Below, one piece after another: positions 52,900 to 61,199 of a DNA stretch of 64,000 bases. The notes beneath the pieces were generated by a model. That model was given only the letters and a program-made list of their open reading frames with translations. It was not told the DNA's origin and ran no database searches. Made by a program: the position numbers and the translations under genes. Origin of the DNA: JAWLDA01 sp041686855 (GTDB lineage Bacteria > Bacillota > Limnochordia > DTU080 > RSA5); the NCBI GenBank assembly GCA_041686855.1, contig JAWLDA010000015.1:1-64000 (forward strand), written 5' to 3'. Within the stretch, counting starts at the first letter, position 1; each line of letters begins with the position of its first letter.

Positions 52900-53895
52900 C
52901 TACTCTCCTGCGAGGACGTGTTCGATGTGTTCCGTGACCAGAAGCGTGTCTAACGCCCGTTCCGGACTGGCCCAGCGAGGTAGATTGTTGGGAATCGCCT
53001 TAAGCAAAGGGATCGTACCCTTTAAGGTGGAGTACACATTCTCCCCAGGGACCGGATTGGAGAGGTCGGTACGTTCAAAGAGTTCCACCCGGGCCACGTC
53101 GATCTCAATTCGTCCCGCTTCGGCAAGAATTTGCGCGGCCTCTTCCGGATGTTCGATCGTCCAGCGGCGGGCCCGTTCATAGAGAGCGATGACACGGCGC
53201 ACGATGTCTGGGTGATCGTTGAGGGTCTCTTCAAGGACGTTGAGCGAGCCGTACGTGTTGAAGTCAGGGTTGCGGTAAAAGAGCGTGTACCCCTGTTTCA
53301 ACTGAACGTCGGCCATGTGAGGATCGAGTCCTGCCCAGGCGTCGACGTCGCCCCGCTCCAACGCCAGGCGCCCCTCGGGGTGGGGAATGTTCACGATCGT
53401 CACGTCGCGGCTGGAGAGGCCGTGCACTTCGAGCGCTCGCAGCAAAAAGAACCATGGATCGGTGCCCACGTAGGCGGCTACTCGCTTCCCTTTGAGATCT
53501 TGGACCCGAGTGATGCCCGTGTCGGGACGAGTGACGAGCGCCGTCCACTCGGGCTTGGAGTAAATGTAAACCGACTTTTGGGGGACGCCCTGGGCCCTGG
53601 CATTGAGTGCGGCTACGCCGGCGGTCGACCCGAAGTCGACGGCCCGGCTGCGCAAACTCTCATTGGCGGCTGCGCTACCGACACTAAAGACCCAGTTCAC
53701 CTTGATGCCGTCTTTGGCAAACTCCTCTTCGGCCCAGCCAAACTCCTTGAGGACGAGGCTGGTCGGGGAGTACGTCGCCCAGTCCAGACTGATCTCCTGG
53801 AGATGGCCCGGATGGGCGAGCCCCGTGGTGGCGATGAGCGTGACGAGGAAGAGAGCAAGTGCAATGATCACGGTGGGGCGGTGGGTGATTGTCAT
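52900..53895 (-). CDS. ABC transporter solute-binding protein, SsuA/NMT1-like
   Basis: 331 aa. Signal peptide VIIALALFLVTLIATTGLAH, no lipobox cysteine. The fold follows SsuA: VLKEFGWAEEEFAKDGIKVN, then AANESLRSRAVDFGSTAGVA and LKGKRVAAYVGTDPWFFLLR, with VDAWAGLDPHMADVQLKQGY. These proteins bind alkanesulfonates, sulfate esters or related small acids outside the membrane. ATG 53895 behind GAAAGGATG. First gene after a SAM-I riboswitch. Confidence 0.92.
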   Translation of the reverse strand: MTITHRPTVIIALALFLVTLIATTGLAHPGHLQEISLDWATYSPTSLVLKEFGWAEEEFAKDGIKVNWVFSVGSAAANESLRSRAVDFGSTAGVAALNARAQGVPQKSVYIYSKPEWTALVTRPDTGITRVQDLKGKRVAAYVGTDPWFFLLRALEVHGLSSRDVTIVNIPHPEGRLALERGDVDAWAGLDPHMADVQLKQGYTLFYRNPDFNTYGSLNVLEETLNDHPDIVRRVIALYERARRWTIEHPEEAAQILAEAGRIEIDVARVELFERTDLSNPVPGENVYSTLKGTIPLLKAIPNNLPRWASPERALDTLLVTEHIEHVLAGE

Positions 53896-53932
53896 GTTCG
53901 ATGCATCCTTTCGTTAATCTGAGATGAGTGAA

Positions 53933-53963
53933 TACAAAAGGCCTCCTTCCCGAGAAAGAGGCC
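53933..53963 (-). terminator. Regulatory terminator of the SAM-I riboswitch
   Basis: On the minus strand GGCCTC (53963-53958) pairs with GAGGCC (53945-53940), with further pairing inside, and is followed by TTTTGT. Its 5' half can instead pair with the 3' strand of the aptamer P1 stem (GAGATAAGAAGCC), the expected antiterminator. Confidence 0.85.
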
Positions 53964-53995
53964 AAAGACGAGGCGTCGCGATCACCCGCATAGGC

Positions 53996-54110
53996 TTCTT
54001 ATCTCCCGGGAAGTCTCCCGCGGGATTTGGCACCGCTCCGAAGCCTGGATAACGCTCGGTGGTTGCCGTGGTTTCATAGGGCCCGTCCCTCGACCACTCG
54101 TGATAAGTAG
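53996..54110 (-). ncRNA. SAM-I (S-box) riboswitch aptamer
   Basis: Read on the minus strand, P1 forms between CTTATC (54107-54102) and GATAAG (54003-53998). Between them lie the S-box signatures: GAGGGACGGGCCCTATGAAA, then CGGCAACCACC, GGTGCCAAATCC and the P4 region. A transcription terminator follows at 53963-53933, and P1 sequence overlaps its alternative partner. SAM binding should stabilise P1 and allow termination before the sulfonate-type transporter genes, so the operon is on when SAM is low. Confidence 0.95.
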
Positions 54111-54140
54111 CGCGCTATTCACTTTGTAATTACGAGTATC

Positions 54141-54169
54141 ATGATAGATTAGGTCGGAATAGCTGTCAA
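54141..54169 (-). promoter_or_regulatory. Promoter of the riboswitch-controlled transporter operon
   Basis: On the minus strand TTGACA (54169-54164) and TATCAT (54146-54141) are separated by exactly 17 nt, and the aptamer begins about 30 nt downstream. Confidence 0.85.
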
Positions 54170-54208
54170 GCAAAACTTTGCCGCGCTTACAAATAAAATG
54201 AATAGGGC

Positions 54209-55312
54209 TCACTCGCGTGTGGGTGTGGTCTCCTGCCAAGCGGCTTTGAGCATCATCATCTCTGCGACATTATCGCGGGTGAGGAGGCCGACGAGATCAC
54301 CTTGGTGGTTAATGACGGGAATTGCCGAGTGGCCGGCGCCCATCATGCGTTCGAAGGCGCTCTGGAGACCCTCTCCTTCGTACGCTGCCGGGAATCGGCT
54401 CTGCATCACCGTCCTGATTGACGCTTCTTTGCCGCGTTCGTTGAGGCCGCGGACCATGTCGTCCCGAGTGAGCATGCCGACCACCTGGCCGCGCTCGTCG
54501 ATCACCGGAAACTCACGTTGAGAGCCTTCCAGGAGCGCTGTCACGGCTCGGGAGAGTTGTGCCTCGGTCTCCAAGGTATCAAAGCGCGTCTCCATGGCGC
54601 GACGGACGGGCACTCCTGCGGTGACGTCCTTCATTTGGGCCGAGGAGGCTTCGCCCGAGGCGCCAAGGTAGACGAAGAGGGCAATAAATAGGAGAAGCGG
54701 GTTGCCAAAGAAACCGAGGAGCGCAAAGATAAACGCAAAGGCCTGGCCGACGGAGGCTGCGACTCGAGTCGCCCGAGCGAAGCCGGTCCTGATTGCCAAA
54801 AGAGCTCTGAGGACGCGGCCGCCGTCCATTGGGAAGGCCGGGATGAGATTAAAGAGGACGAGCCAGAGGTTCACCCAAAGAACCTGGCTCAAGAAGCCGC
54901 CGGCGCCGAAGAGCGCCGGCATGGGCGCTCCGATCCCCGCGCCCAGTAGTGTGCCCAAGAGAAATAGGATTGCCGCGATGCCCACGTTGACGGCGGGGCC
55001 GGCAAGGGCTACGACCAGCTCGTGTTGAGGTTTCTCGGGAATGCGCTCAAGGCGGGCGACCCCGCCGATCGGTAGAAGTGTAATATCCGGTGTGCGTACG
55101 CCGTAACGTCGGGCTGCCAAAGCATGGCCAAACTCGTGGAGGAGGACCGAGCCGAAGATGGCGAGGATAAACGCGACGCCTTGGACCGCTTGGATCGCCC
55201 CGCCCCGTAGGAAGTGTGCGATCGCAATCCAGGCGAGCAAAATGAGAAAGGTGACGTGAAGGCGCACCGCAATGCCTGCGACGTGCCCGAGTGTGATAGC
55301 CCAGTTCAACAT
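54209..55312 (-). CDS. Site-2 protease family (M50) intramembrane protease with CBS domains
   Basis: 367 aa. Zinc motif HEFGH at residues 59-63 in a membrane helix, and the second ligand in NLIPAFPMDGGRVLRALLAI. Two CBS domains at the C-terminus (RAMETRFDTLETEAQLSRAV and IRTVMQSRFPAAYEGEGLQS) make it the Rip3/SpoIVFB-with-CBS type, which cuts membrane substrates and may sense nucleotides. GGGGGTGAG precedes ATG 55312; the frame is open to 55393 without a site. Divergent from the peroxiredoxin gene. Confidence 0.92.
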   Translation of the reverse strand: MLNWAITLGHVAGIAVRLHVTFLILLAWIAIAHFLRGGAIQAVQGVAFILAIFGSVLLHEFGHALAARRYGVRTPDITLLPIGGVARLERIPEKPQHELVVALAGPAVNVGIAAILFLLGTLLGAGIGAPMPALFGAGGFLSQVLWVNLWLVLFNLIPAFPMDGGRVLRALLAIRTGFARATRVAASVGQAFAFIFALLGFFGNPLLLFIALFVYLGASGEASSAQMKDVTAGVPVRRAMETRFDTLETEAQLSRAVTALLEGSQREFPVIDERGQVVGMLTRDDMVRGLNERGKEASIRTVMQSRFPAAYEGEGLQSAFERMMGAGHSAIPVINHQGDLVGLLTRDNVAEMMMLKAAWQETTPTRE

Positions 55313-55502
55313 GCTCACCCCCGTGTTAGGAGTAGCTTCTCCCGACGCCCCTGGACTACGCGGCAGCAGCGTCGCCAACATGCTCCTATACACTGCGAAA
55401 AAGGGAGCGGAGGCCTCTTTCTTGAAGGGGCATGATCACTCACGCCCAAGTAGTAGATGGCAGGGAATGCAAGCGAAACTACGACAGAAGAGGGGGATGC
55501 GA

Positions 55503-55967
55503 ATGAGACGCGGACTGATCCAAGCGGGTGACGCGGCGCCGCACTTTACTCTGTTTAACCACGCTGGTGAGCGCGTGAGCCTTGCAGATCTTACGGGAGA
55601 GCGGCTGGTGCTCTTCTTTTACCCCAAGGCGGACACACCGGGGTGAACGAGGGAGGCAGTAGCCTTTCGGGATAGTCTATCTCGAATAAATGCACTCGGC
55701 GCAAACGTAGTGGGCATCAGCCCTGATGATCCGGACGCGCTCATGCGGTTTCGGGAGAAGTTTGACCTGCCGTATCAGCTCTTAGCCGATCCAGACGGGC
55801 GGGTGGCAGAGGCCTACGGGGTGTGGCAGGAGCGCGAGCGCGACGGCGTGCGATTTATGGGCGTGGCTCGCAGTACCTTTATCATCGGCAAGGACGGCAA
55901 GGTTGAGCGGAGCTTTGCAGATGTGCAGGTCGACGGCCACGCAGACGAAGTGATTGCTGCTTTGTAA
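55503..55967 (+). CDS. Selenocysteine-containing peroxiredoxin, BCP/PrxQ type (TGA read as Sec)
   Basis: 154 aa if the single in-frame TGA at 55644-55646 is read as selenocysteine (residue 48). The context is FYPKADTPG-U-TREAVAFRD, and the family has its peroxidatic cysteine at exactly this place (TPGCT). Coding sense continues without a break: NALGANVVGISPDDPDAL, YQLLADPDGRVAEAYGVW, RSTFIIGKDGKVERSFADVQ, to TAA at 55967. The usual resolving cysteine (EAC) is replaced by Val, so it would need an external reductant. A SECIS-like stem-loop follows the TGA. ATG 55503 has GAGGGGG at spacing 6; ATG 55497 is in frame. It reduces hydroperoxides. Without Sec insertion only a 47-residue stub would be made. 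Confidence 0.88.
55666..55686 (+). promoter_or_regulatory. Bacterial SECIS element candidate
   Basis: TTCGGGATA (55666-55674) pairs with TATCTCGAA (55678-55686), 9 bp with one G-U, around the loop GTC. The loop begins with G and lies 28 nt after the TGA, inside the 16-37 nt window and loop rule known for bacterial SECIS. A smaller hairpin (GGGAGGC/GCCTTTC, loop AGTA) lies closer to the TGA. Confidence 0.75.
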
Positions 55968-56027
55968 CCTAGGCACGGCATGCCCTCCAGCCGGAGCGCA
56001 TAGAGTTCGGTGTGGAGGGATCGAGCC

Positions 56028-56927
56028 GTGGCATCGAATTCGCGCAAGAGCATCGACATCACCCGATGGGCCGAGGAGCGGTACTACAGTAAGCAATGGG
56101 GAGCACGTGTTGACCTGAGGGCTCAGCAACGCCCGTCACGCGATGTACAGGACGCCGTTCAACCGCCTTTTTGGGTTGAGCAGCTGCAACCAATTCCCTG
56201 CGCCGCATTTGTGTACCGGGTGCAACCGGGCGACACGCTCTTTAGGATTGCGCAGCGATTCGATATCGACGTGCAGGCGCTTCTCGCGACCAACCCCCAA
56301 GTGCTCGATCCTGATGAGATCGATCCGGGTGAACTCTTGTGTGTGCCGGGCCGCCCTCGTTGCCCGGCAGAGATCGACGGGTTTGTGTACACCGTCCTCT
56401 CTGGGGACACGCTGGACCGGATTGCTCAGCAATTTCAGGTGAGCGTCGAGGAGATTGTGGCGGTGAACCCGCAAATTACCGATGTGAACGAAGTGATCGC
56501 GGGCGAGGCACTCTGCATTCCTCGGCCGACACGACCTCGTTTTCCTTGCGCCGTCTTCCTCTCGCCCACTGCGGCCCTGCCCGCCGACGTGGCGGCGAGC
56601 GGAACTGTGTTGGTACAAGGCGAACCCGACGGACCGGAGGGTTCTTTCTTGCTCAGCTTTGTCGCCGTCGGGCTGCCTGGGCCAGAGAGTTTGGGCGAGT
56701 ACGACGGATACGTCGGCGCCGTTCAGGTGGGCGAAGAGTTCGCCCCGGTCATTTTGGAGAGGAACGCGTTTGGGGATCAGCCGGTGACGTGGGCTGGAAG
56801 CGGGATCGTTCGCGATGTGTCGATTGCCGAAGCGATCGTCTCCGTCCGCCCCTTGAATGAAGAGAGCGGCGAGAGTGGGGATCCCATTTTGCGCGGCTTT
56901 GTCGCGGCGGACTGTATAGGGAGCTGA
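56028..56927 (+). CDS. Protein with two LysM domains
   Basis: 299 aa. A charged, Gln-rich lead of about 55 residues without a signal peptide, then two LysM repeats: VYRVQPGDTLFRIAQRFDID (about 62-108) and VYTVLSGDTLDRIAQQFQVS (about 120-165), each ending with a cysteine-containing LLCVPG or ALCIPR. The C-terminal 130 residues are beta-rich and unknown. LysM binds peptidoglycan. The absence of a signal suggests action in the mother cell, as in spore-coat or cortex proteins such as SafA (inference). GTG 56028 with GGAGGG at spacing 8. Confidence 0.85.
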   Translation: MASNSRKSIDITRWAEERYYSKQWGARVDLRAQQRPSRDVQDAVQPPFWVEQLQPIPCAAFVYRVQPGDTLFRIAQRFDIDVQALLATNPQVLDPDEIDPGELLCVPGRPRCPAEIDGFVYTVLSGDTLDRIAQQFQVSVEEIVAVNPQITDVNEVIAGEALCIPRPTRPRFPCAVFLSPTAALPADVAASGTVLVQGEPDGPEGSFLLSFVAVGLPGPESLGEYDGYVGAVQVGEEFAPVILERNAFGDQPVTWAGSGIVRDVSIAEAIVSVRPLNEESGESGDPILRGFVAADCIGS

Positions 56928-56939
56928 AAGGAGAGCGCC

Positions 56940-57707
56940 ATGAAGTACTTTATACTCACCGACATCGAGGGGGCGGCGGGTGTAGACTCCTTCTCGCAGA
57001 CGCGCACGCATGACGAGACGGCTAAGGGCGCGGCGATGAGTCAACTTGCACGCGAAGTAAACGCATGTATCGAGGGGATCCATACACTTCACCCGGACGC
57101 GGAGGTGGCCGTGTGGGACGGCCATGGGACCGGAGGCTTGCGGAGCCAAGACATCGTAGGCGGGACTTACTTGCGCGAGGGGAAGCCGTATTACCAGCTC
57201 GAGGGGTTTGAAGCCATGCTCTTTGTCGGTCAGCATGCTATGGCCGGCACGGCGTTTGCTCCGCTTGCCCATACATACTCGTCCAAGAGCATCGCATACT
57301 ACCGGTTGAACGGCGTCTTTATCGGCGAGTTTGGCGCCCGGGCGCTCGTCGCCGGCGAACAAGGCGTGCCCACCATATTTTTGGCCGGCGACGACAAGGC
57401 GGCCCTCGAGGCTAAGATGTTCATTCCTGCGATCGAGACCGTCTCCGTCAAAACAGGAGAGGGTCTGGAAGCGGCCGTTCACGACGCGTCTGCGGAAGCG
57501 TGTCGCAAGGTTAGGGAGGGAACGGTCCGTGCCCTCCAGCGCGCCGCCGAGATTCGCCCCTTCACCGGGATCCGACCGCCCTATACGCTAGAAATACGCT
57601 ACCTCGATCCGGCGAATCCCAGTCGCTGGCAAGGCGAACACGTTACGTGGTTGGACGAGCGTACGGTACAGATTCGTGCGGAGCGACTCGCCGATTTACC
57701 CTTCTAG
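56940..57707 (+). CDS. M55-family D-aminopeptidase, DppA-like
   Basis: 255 aa. Metal ligands in the family pattern: FILTDIEGAAGV (Asp8, Glu10), VAVWDGHGTGG, and LFVGQHAMAGTAFAPLAHTY, with the PTIFLAGDDKA segment. DppA is a zinc decamer that cuts D-Ala-containing peptides, often in sporulating Bacillus. Start ATG 56940 with AAAGGAGAG ahead; it follows the LysM gene by 12 nt, so they are likely co-transcribed and may both act on cell-wall peptides. Confidence 0.93.
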   Translation: MKYFILTDIEGAAGVDSFSQTRTHDETAKGAAMSQLAREVNACIEGIHTLHPDAEVAVWDGHGTGGLRSQDIVGGTYLREGKPYYQLEGFEAMLFVGQHAMAGTAFAPLAHTYSSKSIAYYRLNGVFIGEFGARALVAGEQGVPTIFLAGDDKAALEAKMFIPAIETVSVKTGEGLEAAVHDASAEACRKVREGTVRALQRAAEIRPFTGIRPPYTLEIRYLDPANPSRWQGEHVTWLDERTVQIRAERLADLPF

Positions 57708-57826
57708 CACAGTGAACGTACTCGGAGCGGGTGAGGGATTGCCGTAGGGATACGCAGACGGTTGCGCTTTCCTCTTGCAAAGTAGGGGCCATATGGTGTA
57801 CGTTAGAGGACGTAATAGCAACTTCA

Positions 57827-57903
57827 GCGCGCGTAGCTCAGCTGGATAGAGCACCAGACTTCGGATCTGGGTGTCAGGGGTTCGAATCCTCTCGCGCGCA
57901 CCA
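57827..57903 (+). tRNA. tRNA-Arg (anticodon UCG)
   Basis: Acceptor GCGCGCG/CGCGCGC, D-loop AGCTCAGCTGGATAGAGC, anticodon loop CTTCGGA (TCG), T-loop GGTTCGAATCC, discriminator A, encoded CCA at 57901-57903. Confidence 0.97.
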
Positions 57904-57913
57904 CGTTGTCGGC

Positions 57914-57948
57914 TTCAGCACGTGAACCAAGGGTGTTCACGTGCTGAA
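57914..57948. terminator. Perfect 14-bp hairpin after tRNA-Arg
   Basis: TTCAGCACGTGAAC (57914-57927) and GTTCACGTGCTGAA (57935-57948) pair without mismatch around a 7-nt loop. There is no immediate T-run; a second hairpin with a T-run follows at 57979. Confidence 0.6.
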
Positions 57949-57978
57949 ACGGTCAACTTTCCTTGTACCTCTACGAAT

Positions 57979-58019
57979 GGGTTTCGGCGCCGGTCAGCGG
58001 TGACGAAACCCGTTTTTTT
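57979..58019 (+). terminator. Rho-independent terminator downstream of tRNA-Arg
   Basis: GGGTTTCG (57979-57986) pairs with CGAAACCC (58004-58011), followed by GTTTTTTT. It ends the tRNA-Arg transcript and lies just beyond the stop of the convergent solute-binding gene. Confidence 0.85.
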
Positions 58020-58040
58020 GTTCCGAAACCAGGAAAGAAG

Positions 58041-59336
58041 CTAACGATCCAACCACCGCTGAATGGCGAGCTCGGCGTCGCTCAGCGCGGCATCGATCGG
58101 TTTGCCGGTGAGCCAAATCGCTTGAAATTCTCGGTTAAGTATATCCTGGATCGCCCCGTAGTATCGTGTCGGCGGTACGTCCCGGGCGATATCGACGGTA
58201 GCTGCGTATTCGTCCCGATGGGGCAGTGCGGCATAGGCCTCGCTGGTGAGGACGGAGTCTCGCACGGCCAGATGCCCGGTGCGGGCCCAGTCCAAGTTGT
58301 GGTCGTTGATCCACGCGAGCATTTGCAGGGCGGCTTGATACGTGGAGCTCCCAGGCCTGATTGTAGCGGGAATCACCCACATGTGGGTGTCAGCCCAGGT
58401 CGCCGGATGCGCAAAGAGCGTTGGGAAGCTTGCTACGTAATACTTCTTGAGCGGCGTGTTGACGTCGTCGGCTGCGGCGTCGTAGGAGTCGACCACCCAC
58501 GTGCCGTTGACCAGCACCGCGGCTTCTCCGTTTAAGAATGCTTGCTGCGAGTCGGCGTAGTTGTGCCGGGGGTTGGCGTACCCGTGATCAAAGAGGGCGA
58601 CGAGTGTCCGAACGGCGGTGCGCACTTCTGGTGTGTTGACGGTCGCTTCGGAGCGTGTGAAGAGGTTGCTCCCTTGTTGCCAGACTAAGGTGAGGACGAG
58701 GCGGACTCCGATGGGGAACTCCGAGAAATCGGCGGCGAGGTAGTCGCTGCCGGTCGTCTCCTTTACCTGAGCGGCGTGCGAGAGGAGCTCTTCGGGGCTG
58801 GTGGGCAGCTTGGGTGTGCCGTCGGCGTGCACCAGGCCGGCCCGCTCGAGAATGTCAAGGTTGATATGCCACAGGTTGGCGTGGAGATCCATGGGGACGC
58901 CGTAGATCTCGCCGTTATAGGTGACCGCCTCGCGGGCCGCCGGCGTCCAATCATCGGGATCGATGCCTGCACTCTCCAAGTCATCTGTAAGTGCTGCGAG
59001 CGCGCCGATCTGCACAAATTCGGGGAGTGAGCTCTTGTGCATTACGTGAACGTCGGGAGCGTTACGCCCCGCGTACAAGGCTTTCAGTCGGTCGTAGTAA
59101 TTGCCCCAGTCAGTGGGAAGCTCGGCGACCTTGACGCCGTTGGGCGCGTCATCAAACGCGTTGATGATGGCTTGAATGATGCATGCTTCGCCGACCGCTG
59201 CCTCGATCTGTGTATCGGCTTGTTCGCAGTCGCCGAAGAATCGGGCGAGGGAGATCTCTGTCTCGGCGTAGGACGTGCCTGCGAGTAGCGTAACCAGGAA
59301 TACGACGGTGAGTGTGCGGATGCCCGAATGATTCAT
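58041..59336 (-). CDS. ABC transporter solute-binding protein (sugar type)
   Basis: 431 aa. Signal peptide RTLTVVFLVTLLAGTSYAE, then a family-1 solute-binding protein: TQIEAAVGEACIIQAIINAF, RLKALYAGRNAPDVHVMHKS, LHANLWHINLDILERAGLVH and NGEAAVLVNGTWVVDSYDAA. It binds a mono- or oligosaccharide outside the membrane. GGAGGCGG precedes ATG 59336; the open frame to 59387 has no site. Third gene of the operon after both permeases. No ATPase gene is present, so a shared MsmX-like ATPase elsewhere is expected. Confidence 0.92.
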   Translation of the reverse strand: MNHSGIRTLTVVFLVTLLAGTSYAETEISLARFFGDCEQADTQIEAAVGEACIIQAIINAFDDAPNGVKVAELPTDWGNYYDRLKALYAGRNAPDVHVMHKSSLPEFVQIGALAALTDDLESAGIDPDDWTPAAREAVTYNGEIYGVPMDLHANLWHINLDILERAGLVHADGTPKLPTSPEELLSHAAQVKETTGSDYLAADFSEFPIGVRLVLTLVWQQGSNLFTRSEATVNTPEVRTAVRTLVALFDHGYANPRHNYADSQQAFLNGEAAVLVNGTWVVDSYDAAADDVNTPLKKYYVASFPTLFAHPATWADTHMWVIPATIRPGSSTYQAALQMLAWINDHNLDWARTGHLAVRDSVLTSEAYAALPHRDEYAATVDIARDVPPTRYYGAIQDILNREFQAIWLTGKPIDAALSDAELAIQRWLDR

Positions 59337-59364
59337 TCGACCGCCTCCATTGCAAACTAGGGTT

Positions 59365-60213
59365 TCATTTTCCACTTCCTGGGGCAATGCCCTTCACAAT
59401 GAGACGCTGAAAGAGCAGGAATAGGAAGAGAATCGGAGCGCTTGCGACGACACCGGAGGCCATGACCCGACCAAGCCCTTCGGATTGGGCAAAGTTGCTC
59501 TGCATACCGGCCAGACCGAGTGTAATGGTGAACATCTCTCTGCTCTGGACGGATACGAGCGGCCAGAGGTAGTCATTCCAGGCGTATAGTGCTGTCACGA
59601 TGCCTAGTGCGGTGAGTGTAGGACGGGCTAGTGGGAGCACGATCTTTGTAAAGGTGGTCCAACGATTTGCCCCGTCCAAGAAAGCGGCCTCCTCGAGGTG
59701 GTCGGGGATTCCCCGAAAGAATTGAGCCATGAGAAAGACGCCGAGAGGGCTCCCCAGCCGTGGTGCAATCAGAGCGAAGTACGTATCGTGGAGTCTCCAG
59801 TCGGCAAACATCGTGTACATCGGAACGAAGACGGCTTGCTCCGGAATGACGAGACCCGCGAGGACGAGCGGATAGACGAGCGCGCGGCCGCGAAAGGGAA
59901 TGCGCGCCAGAGCGTAGCCCGCCATCGATGAGAATGTCAACACCAGGAGTGTCGTCGCGGATGTAACGACAACGCTGTTTAAAAACCAGCGAGGTGTATG
60001 GCCGAAGGTGAACAGGCGGAGGTAGTTCTCCCACGTGAAGGGGATGGGGATTAGGCCGAGCGCCGTGTTGGACGTGGTCCGGGCGAGCAGGGTGTCTGGT
60101 TGGAGCGACAGCGAGAGCATCCAGAGGACGGGGATGATCCACAGGAGGGCTAACAGTGAGAGCGCGGCCGTCAAGGGAGCGTTGTGTCGTTTAAATGCCA
60201 CTTTGCCGCTCAC
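59365..60213 (-). CDS. Sugar ABC transporter permease, MalG-like
   Basis: 282 aa with six membrane segments (ALSLLALLWIIPVLWMLSLS first). The EAA loop that contacts the ATPase reads EEAAFLDGANRWTTFTKIVL with LPLARPTLTALGIVTAL. GTG 60213 has GGGAGGAG at spacing 5 and overlaps the MalF-like stop by 4 nt; the much longer open frame to 60492 is a shadow of the upstream gene. It forms the channel with the partner encoded upstream. Confidence 0.93.
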   Translation of the reverse strand: MSGKVAFKRHNAPLTAALSLLALLWIIPVLWMLSLSLQPDTLLARTTSNTALGLIPIPFTWENYLRLFTFGHTPRWFLNSVVVTSATTLLVLTFSSMAGYALARIPFRGRALVYPLVLAGLVIPEQAVFVPMYTMFADWRLHDTYFALIAPRLGSPLGVFLMAQFFRGIPDHLEEAAFLDGANRWTTFTKIVLPLARPTLTALGIVTALYAWNDYLWPLVSVQSREMFTITLGLAGMQSNFAQSEGLGRVMASGVVASAPILFLFLLFQRLIVKGIAPGSGK

Positions 60214-61109
60214 AGAGACTCCTCCCGGTTGAGCCGGATCTGTAGTGTGGTAAAGAGTAGCATGATGACGAACAGGAAGACCGAAAGCGCTGAAGCATAC
60301 CCCAAATCGGAGTCCCGGAATGCAGTCTGGTAAATGTAACGAACAAGGACCTGAGAGGCGTCGTTGGGCCCGCCTCGAGTGATCAAGTGGGATTGACCGA
60401 AGACTTGAAAGTGCAAGACGGTTTGAAAGACGACCACAAAGGTGGTGCTTCGGCGTATCGACGGCAACGTGATAAAGCGCAGGGTGCCCCAACGCCCGGC
60501 GCCGTCAAGCTTGGCGGCTTCGTAGCGCTCGTCGGGGACTTGCTGAAGTGCCGCCATAAAGATGACTAAGGGAAAACCGATCGACCACCAGACCGTGGCG
60601 ATCACGAGCGCGGCCATTGCTAAACCGGGATCCGTCGTCCAATGGTACGGTTGGAGTCCGAAGTAAGCCAACGTGGTGGCGATGATCCCCTGCCTGGGAC
60701 TGAAGATGAGTTGCCAAAGGAGGGTGACCACGGCTACCGAGAGGACTTGAGAGACGAAGAAAAGGGGACGCAGGAGAGCGAACGCATGACCCCTTCGATT
60801 GAGCAGAATGGCAAGGCCGAGACTCATCAGACTGATCGTCGGGACCGAGAAGGCGACGAAAATCACGGTGTTGATGAGGCCCTTCCAAAAGCGTGGGTCG
60901 TTCGCCATACTCAGGTAGTTCCCCAGGCCGACAAAGCGCCGCGCGTCCGGATTAAAGAGCGTCTCGAGGAGGTTCCAATCGTAGAGGCTGATCCAAACGC
61001 CCTTGACGAAAGGGTAGATCAGCAAGATGAGGTACGCGCTCAAGAACGGGGCCAAAAAGAGGAAGGCGTGCCATGTGTCGCGCTTGGTGGGAACAGAGTG
61101 CCGAGCCAT
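60210..61109 (-). CDS. Sugar ABC transporter permease, MalF-like
   Basis: 299 aa, six membrane segments, opening with WHAFLFLAPFLSAYLILLIY and SLYDWNLLETLFNPD. EAA loop VPDERYEAAKLDGAGRWGTL. Start ATG 61109 behind AGGAGG. First gene of the three-gene operon; the divergent regulator starts 90 nt away, and the shared intergenic region should hold both promoters and its operator. Confidence 0.93.
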   Translation of the reverse strand: MARHSVPTKRDTWHAFLFLAPFLSAYLILLIYPFVKGVWISLYDWNLLETLFNPDARRFVGLGNYLSMANDPRFWKGLINTVIFVAFSVPTISLMSLGLAILLNRRGHAFALLRPLFFVSQVLSVAVVTLLWQLIFSPRQGIIATTLAYFGLQPYHWTTDPGLAMAALVIATVWWSIGFPLVIFMAALQQVPDERYEAAKLDGAGRWGTLRFITLPSIRRSTTFVVVFQTVLHFQVFGQSHLITRGGPNDASQVLVRYIYQTAFRDSDLGYASALSVFLFVIMLLFTTLQIRLNREESL

Positions 61110-61199
61110 TACAACCTCCTGTTTGCGAGAGTAATACACGGCGCGTTTGACTTTGCCTTCCACAAAATCCAAACTAGTGGCCAGAGAGTAGGTGGCGGA

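Noticed and set aside
55272..55646. Peroxiredoxin split by a stop codon as a pseudogene
   Set aside because: Only one stop, at the catalytic cysteine, no other damage, and a SECIS-like hairpin at the right distance; Sec is the better explanation.
56136..57482. 448-codon minus-strand frame
   Set aside because: It lies across the LysM and M55 genes, has no ribosome site or recognisable motif, and mirrors their codon bias.
57731..57925. Small protein ending QLDRAPDFGSGCQGFESSRA
   Set aside because: This is the translation of the tRNA-Arg gene, a common false call.
60642..61199. Long N-terminal extension of the HTH regulator
   Set aside because: It is antisense to the permease gene, very charged and low-complexity, and has no ribosome site; the domain starts after 61200.
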